From positions 1 through 17,147 of the forward strand of contig JAZOOQ010000037.1 in assembly GCA_045655105.1 (NCBI GenBank): a DNA stretch of 17,147 bases. The letters run 5' to 3'. A program made the translations under genes and the position numbers. Origin of the DNA: RGIG4140 sp045655105. GTDB lineage: Bacteria > Pseudomonadota > Alphaproteobacteria > CAAHEQ01 > UBA3637. Below are positions 15,272 to 17,147 of the stretch, piece after piece. Numbering within the stretch: position 1 is the stretch's first letter; every line of letters begins with the position of its first letter. The notes beneath the pieces are model-generated. The model made no database searches, was not told where the DNA came from, and saw only the letters and a list, made by a program, of their open reading frames with translations.

Positions 15272-15949
15272 TTAATTAATGGGCGCAAATTTAGCTGTGC
15301 AGCCCGAAAAATAAATATAAACATATTGACCAACAGGGATGATCAATGTGTCTGGTTGCGTGTAATTATAAGAATAGGAAAGGGATCGTTTATAACCGCC
15401 CACTTCAATATATCCATTCATTCTTGTTGGTAATTCAAAAATAACATATCCAAAAGTTGGCGTGTTATAACCACTTGAAATCGTTGTTAAATTATTGTAT
15501 TTAGGAAAAAGACTTCCAAGGTATGAAACTTTTTTGTTATCAAATTCTTGATCAATTTTATCGGCAACAAACTTGGTTGACGCGCCTTTATTTGATTCAT
15601 CAGCAACATCAAGCGTTGGCATATAAACGGGATTTAAGAATTCTTTTGTTCCTCCGATTTGGCAATCTTTGTTTTTGGGCACAAAATTTAAATCAATTTC
15701 ATCTAATTGAGCCTTTGTAACCGCATCTTGCTTGTTCACCCCATTTGAAACGCCCGTAATTGGAAAGCCGCCCATGTTTAAAGCTCCTTCCATTGGTGCG
15801 CGCCCATCTTTTAAAAGGGTTTGCGATAATCCTTCAGCAAAGTTATCATCTTCTGCATCATGGTGATCTGTCACGATTTCAATACCGTTTATGCGGTCTT
15901 CTTCCCAATTATGCAGGCGTTCAAAGGTTCCTGTTGTTGTAAATGGCAT
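15272..15949 (-). CDS. Phage tail fibre-like protein with conserved N-terminal attachment region
   Basis: This is the first gene of the cassette (225 residues). The N-terminal part, with WEEDRINGIEIVTDHHDAED, NFAEGLSQTLLKDGRAPMEG and LNMGGFPITGVSNG, followed by NKQDAVTKAQLDE, is a strong match to the opening of proteobacterial phage tail-fibre proteins, where 'M-G-x-I-x-x-V-x-x-G-x-x-x-x-D-A-V-T-x-x-Q-L' precedes the shaft. Residues about 150-225 form a Tyr/Gly-rich beta tip (FGYVIFELPTRMNGYIEVGG). GAAGGAG 7 nt before the ATG is the ribosome site. The other three genes follow with gaps of 9, 9 and 0 nt. No capsid, terminase, portal, lysis or integrase gene is in view. It may belong to a prophage or gene-transfer-agent system encoded elsewhere, or be a domesticated relic. 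Confidence 0.8.
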   Translation of the reverse strand: MPFTTTGTFERLHNWEEDRINGIEIVTDHHDAEDDNFAEGLSQTLLKDGRAPMEGALNMGGFPITGVSNGVNKQDAVTKAQLDEIDLNFVPKNKDCQIGGTKEFLNPVYMPTLDVADESNKGASTKFVADKIDQEFDNKKVSYLGSLFPKYNNLTTISSGYNTPTFGYVIFELPTRMNGYIEVGGYKRSLSYSYNYTQPDTLIIPVGQYVYIYFSGCTAKFAPIN

Positions 15950-15980
15950 AAAAAAACTCCTTCTTTAATTGATAAAAAAT

Positions 15981-16024
15981 AAAAAAAGGATAGGACTATA
16001 AAAAAAATTATAATCATATCCTTT
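15981..16024 (-). promoter_or_regulatory. Terminator-like hairpin in the cassette leader
   Basis: Read on the minus strand, AAAGGATA (16024-16017) pairs with TATCCTTT (15992-15985). The loop contains a further TTATA/TATAA pairing, and seven T follow. It lies between the promoter at 16098-16070 and the ATG at 15949, so it could act as an attenuator or as a leaky terminator. Confidence 0.5.
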
Positions 16025-16069
16025 GCTGTTAAATAAAAAAAATGGGGGTATTTAATATCTCTTTAATGG

Positions 16070-16098
16070 TTTATATCTTAAAAAAAGAAGGCTGACAA
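16070..16098 (-). promoter_or_regulatory. Promoter of the tail-like cassette
   Basis: On the minus strand TTGTCA (16098-16093), a 17-nt spacer and TATAAA (16075-16070) form a good promoter. Transcription would start near 16063, giving a leader of about 114 nt. Confidence 0.55.
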
Positions 16099-16126
16099 GA
16101 GGCAAAAAATGACAAAAGTGACAAAA
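16093..16126. repeat. Three TGACAA(AA) direct repeats at the cassette promoter
   Basis: TGACAA at 16093-16098 (the promoter -35 on the other strand) is followed by TGACAAAA at 16110-16117 and 16119-16126. Spacings of 17 and 9 bp put the first site about 1.6 turns from the second. They may bind a regulator. Confidence 0.4.
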
Positions 16127-16130
16127 TAGC

Positions 16131-16146
16131 AATATTTATAAATATT
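16131..16146. repeat. 16-bp perfect palindrome AATATTTATAAATATT
   Basis: A self-complementary AT-only site lies upstream of the TGACAAAA repeats. It could be an operator or a DNA-bending site, but AT-only palindromes are common by chance at this base composition. Confidence 0.35.
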
Positions 16147-16176
16147 AATGAGTTATAAAAGATTCTTAAAGCATTA

Positions 16177-16247
16177 CTTAAACGCGAAGAAGGGGGAGAA
16201 ACATTTAGAGATAGGAGAATTTTAGGGAGTTAGAGAGGAGTGCGTGG
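16177..16247 (+). repeat. Purine-rich repeat, copy 1
   Basis: It begins with TTAAACGCGAAG (16178-16189), continues as an A/G-rich strand with TTAGAG motifs, and ends near GAGGAGTGCGTGGG. The opening 12 bases are identical in copy 2 at 16449-16460, and GAATTTTAGGGAG (16217) lines up with GGATTTTAGAGAG (16488) at the same 271-bp offset. Confidence 0.6.
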
Positions 16248-16269
16248 GATTTGAGAGGTTTGCCCTATC

Positions 16270-16287
16270 AGAATGCCTTTTCATTCT
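16270..16287. repeat. Small hairpin between repeat copies
   Basis: AGAATG (16270-16275) and CATTCT (16282-16287) form a 6-bp stem around a 6-nt loop, between the direct and inverted copies of the purine-rich repeat. Confidence 0.35.
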
Positions 16288-16337
16288 ACATACTTTTCTT
16301 ATTTTACCCCACATTATCCACCCAACACTTATTCAAG

Positions 16338-16379
16338 CTCGCACTTCCTCTGTAATTTCTCTCTTTTATCGGGTTTAAA
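16338..16379 (-). repeat. Purine-rich repeat, inverted shorter copy
   Basis: Read on the minus strand it starts TTTAAACCCGATAAAAGAG and reaches CAGAGGAAGTGCGAG, matching the start and end of copy 1 (TTAAACGCGA-AGAAGG... AGAGGAGTGCG) but lacking about 25 nt of the middle. With copy 1 it makes an imperfect long inverted repeat. Confidence 0.45.
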
Positions 16380-16447
16380 TGCGAAAATGGGGTGTTTTTT
16401 CCTTAAAAAATACCGAAAAATCCTTAAAATTTGGCTCAAAAAACGAA

Positions 16448-16511
16448 TTTAAACGCGAAGGAAGAGAGAGAACCGATTAGAGAGAGAGGATTTTAGAGAG
16501 AGAAAGATTTA
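16448..16511 (+). repeat. Purine-rich repeat, copy 2, leading into the G-rich island
   Basis: TTTAAACGCGAAG (16448-16460) opens a run of AGAGAG/TTAGAGAG units to about 16525. It then passes without a break into the G/T-rich repeats, as if the purine block were the head of that island. Confidence 0.6.
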
Positions 16512-16586
16512 GAGAGAGGGAGGAAGGGGTTTGGGTTGGTGTTGAGGAGTTGTGGCGCGTGGGTGTGTGTTGTTGGGCGCATGTGG

Positions 16587-16652
16587 GTGGCGTGATGGTG
16601 TTGGAGCGATGAGGTTGGAGCTGTGGTGTGGGTGCCGAGGTTTGGTGCGTGG
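16587..16652. repeat. 66-bp repeat block, copy 1
   Basis: It matches 16824-16889 at 63 of 66 positions, by my reading. It contains GTGTTGGAGCGATGAGGTTG and GGTGCCGAGGTTTGGTGCGT. Confidence 0.8.
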
Positions 16653-16725
16653 TGGATTGGGTCACTGATGGGGTGTGGTGTGGGTGCCGAGGTTTGGTGC
16701 GTGGTGGATTGGGTCACTGATGGGG
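16622..16725. repeat. Perfect tandem duplication of a 52-bp unit
   Basis: 16622-16673 and 16674-16725 read identically, each starting TGTGGTGTGGGTGCCGAGG and ending CACTGATGGGG. The unit length is not a multiple of three, so a reading frame through it is not preserved. Perfect identity points to a recent duplication. Confidence 0.85.
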
Positions 16726-16823
16726 CGTGGTGGTGTGTGGTGTTGGGCGCGTGAGTTGGAGCGCAAGTGCTGGACGCGAGGGTTCAAGGGAGTTGAGGTT
16801 GGCGCGTGAGTTGGGCGCGCGTA

Positions 16824-16889
16824 GTGGCGTGGTGGTGTTGGAGCGATGAGGTTGAAGCTGTGGTGCGGGTGCCGAGGTTTGGTGCGTGG
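16824..16889. repeat. 66-bp repeat block, copy 2
   Basis: This is the second copy of the block at 16587-16652, 237 bp away, with three substitutions. Confidence 0.8.
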
Positions 16890-17040
16890 GTGTATGTTGT
16901 TGGGGTTCGGTGTTGAAGCGCAGGAGTTGGCGTGGCACAGAAGTGGACATGTGTGCGAGGTAGCGGATATAAGATAACGTGAGTAATATGTTTATGGTAA
17001 AAGAGAGTGATTTTAAGATAACAAGTGATCAAAGGGTTAT

Positions 17041-17064
17041 AAAAAAAGGGGCGAAAAGCCCCTT
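17041..17064 (-). terminator. Intrinsic terminator of the right-edge gene
   Basis: On the minus strand AAGGGGC (17064-17058), loop TTTTC and GCCCCTT (17052-17046) are followed by a T-run (to 17041). It lies 16 nt after the stop codon of the partial gene, so the 1.1-kb gap beyond it starts outside that transcript. Confidence 0.85.
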
Positions 17065-17080
17065 GATTAGATTATATTTC

Positions 17081-17147
17081 CTAATAATAAGGTTGGTAAT
17101 ATGGCGCATAAGAGCGAGGAGCTGGTTGCGAATAAGAATATCCTGCA
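17081..17147 (-). CDS. C-terminal end of a Tyr/Pro-rich protein (partial)
   Basis: The minus strand reads AGYSYSQPAPRSYAPYY then QPYY and TAG (17083-17081). The frame runs off the right edge. The Tyr/Pro/Ser/Ala composition and the aromatic C-terminus suggest a surface or low-complexity tail, but too little is visible for a family. The terminator just beyond the stop supports a genuine gene end. It is on the same strand as the tail-like cassette but separated from it by about 1.1 kb and this terminator. Confidence 0.65.
   Translation of the reverse strand, partial: AGYSYSQPAPRSYAPYYQPYY

Larger units (their letters stand above)
16512..16965. other. G/T-rich, strand-asymmetric mosaic repeat island without genes
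   Basis: This stretch is about 60% GC in a window that is otherwise near one third GC, and G far outnumbers C on the plus strand (in 16621-16680 I count 31 G, 6 C, 19 T and 4 A). It is built from shared modules: a 52-bp tandem pair, a 66-bp duplicated block, a 21-bp block seen at 16557-16577 and 16884-16904 with one mismatch, and GGCGCGTGAGTTGG at 16746 and 16801. The minus strand is open in several frames only because it lacks T-A-rich stop codons. The predicted peptides (Thr/His/Pro/Gln-rich) change frame between repeat copies. I see no gene here. Confidence 0.8.

Noticed and set aside
16587..16889. CRISPR-like array
   Set aside because: The repeats are long, directly adjacent or irregularly placed, with no uniform spacers and no cas genes.
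16550..16950. Telomere-like or plasmid-end TG-rich sequence
   Set aside because: GTGTGGGTG runs look telomere-like by eye, but the island is internal, flanked by ordinary sequence on both sides, and there is no terminal inverted structure.
16477..17032. Several overlapping minus-strand open frames of 60-80 codons (Thr/His/Pro/Gln-rich peptides)
   Set aside because: They lie in the G/T-rich repeat island, overlap in different frames and lack good ribosome sites. The 52-bp repeat unit shifts frame at each copy, so the openness is a base-composition effect.
15950..17040. tRNA, rRNA or riboswitch in the gene-free stretch
   Set aside because: I found no cloverleaf, conserved rRNA segment or known riboswitch core by eye. 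A covariance-model scan would be decisive.

Overview
The window looks like about 17 kb of chromosome from a low-GC, probably host-associated Alphaproteobacterium. The best taxonomic clue is the minus-strand block rpoZ-rsh(relA/spoT)-acpS, an arrangement typical of that class. Codon use is strongly A/T-biased, Shine-Dalgarno sites are clear, and several sigma70-like promoters and AT-rich intrinsic terminators can be read. The species cannot be named from this sequence. A gut or animal-associated habitat is inferred only from the arylsulfate sulfotransferase, the secreted ankyrin and MORN-type repeat proteins, and the low GC.

Layout: (1) 1-1085, plus strand: the end of an unidentified gene overlaps an exported MORN-type repeat protein. 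(2) 1120-6600, minus strand: an exported protein of about 20 ankyrin repeats with its own promoter, then the housekeeping operon rpoZ, bifunctional (p)ppGpp synthetase/hydrolase and acpS. (3) 6706-10127, plus strand: a dihydroorotate-dehydrogenase-like protein with an altered catalytic position, an iron-type superoxide dismutase abutting galE, and a small lipoprotein. (4) 10252-12021, plus strand: a periplasmic arylsulfate sulfotransferase. It meets the next block at a shared bidirectional terminator. (5) 12110-15949, minus strand: a compact four-gene cassette resembling the receptor-binding end of a phage tail, with no other phage genes in view. Its leader of about 110 nt contains a terminator-like hairpin. 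(6) 15950-17040: about 1.1 kb without a convincing gene, holding the cassette promoter, short regulatory-looking repeats, a purine-rich repeat family in direct and inverted copies, and a G/T-rich mosaic repeat island of about 60% GC. (7) 17081-17147: the C-terminus of a minus-strand gene with its terminator.

The housekeeping parts are ordinary. The points most worth a second look are the orphan tail-tip cassette with its leader, the strand-asymmetric G-rich repeat island beside it, the dihydroorotate-dehydrogenase homologue with His at the catalytic-base position, and the sulfotransferase that lacks the family's usual disulfide loop. None of these proves a new system; the tail cassette plus repeat island is the best candidate.
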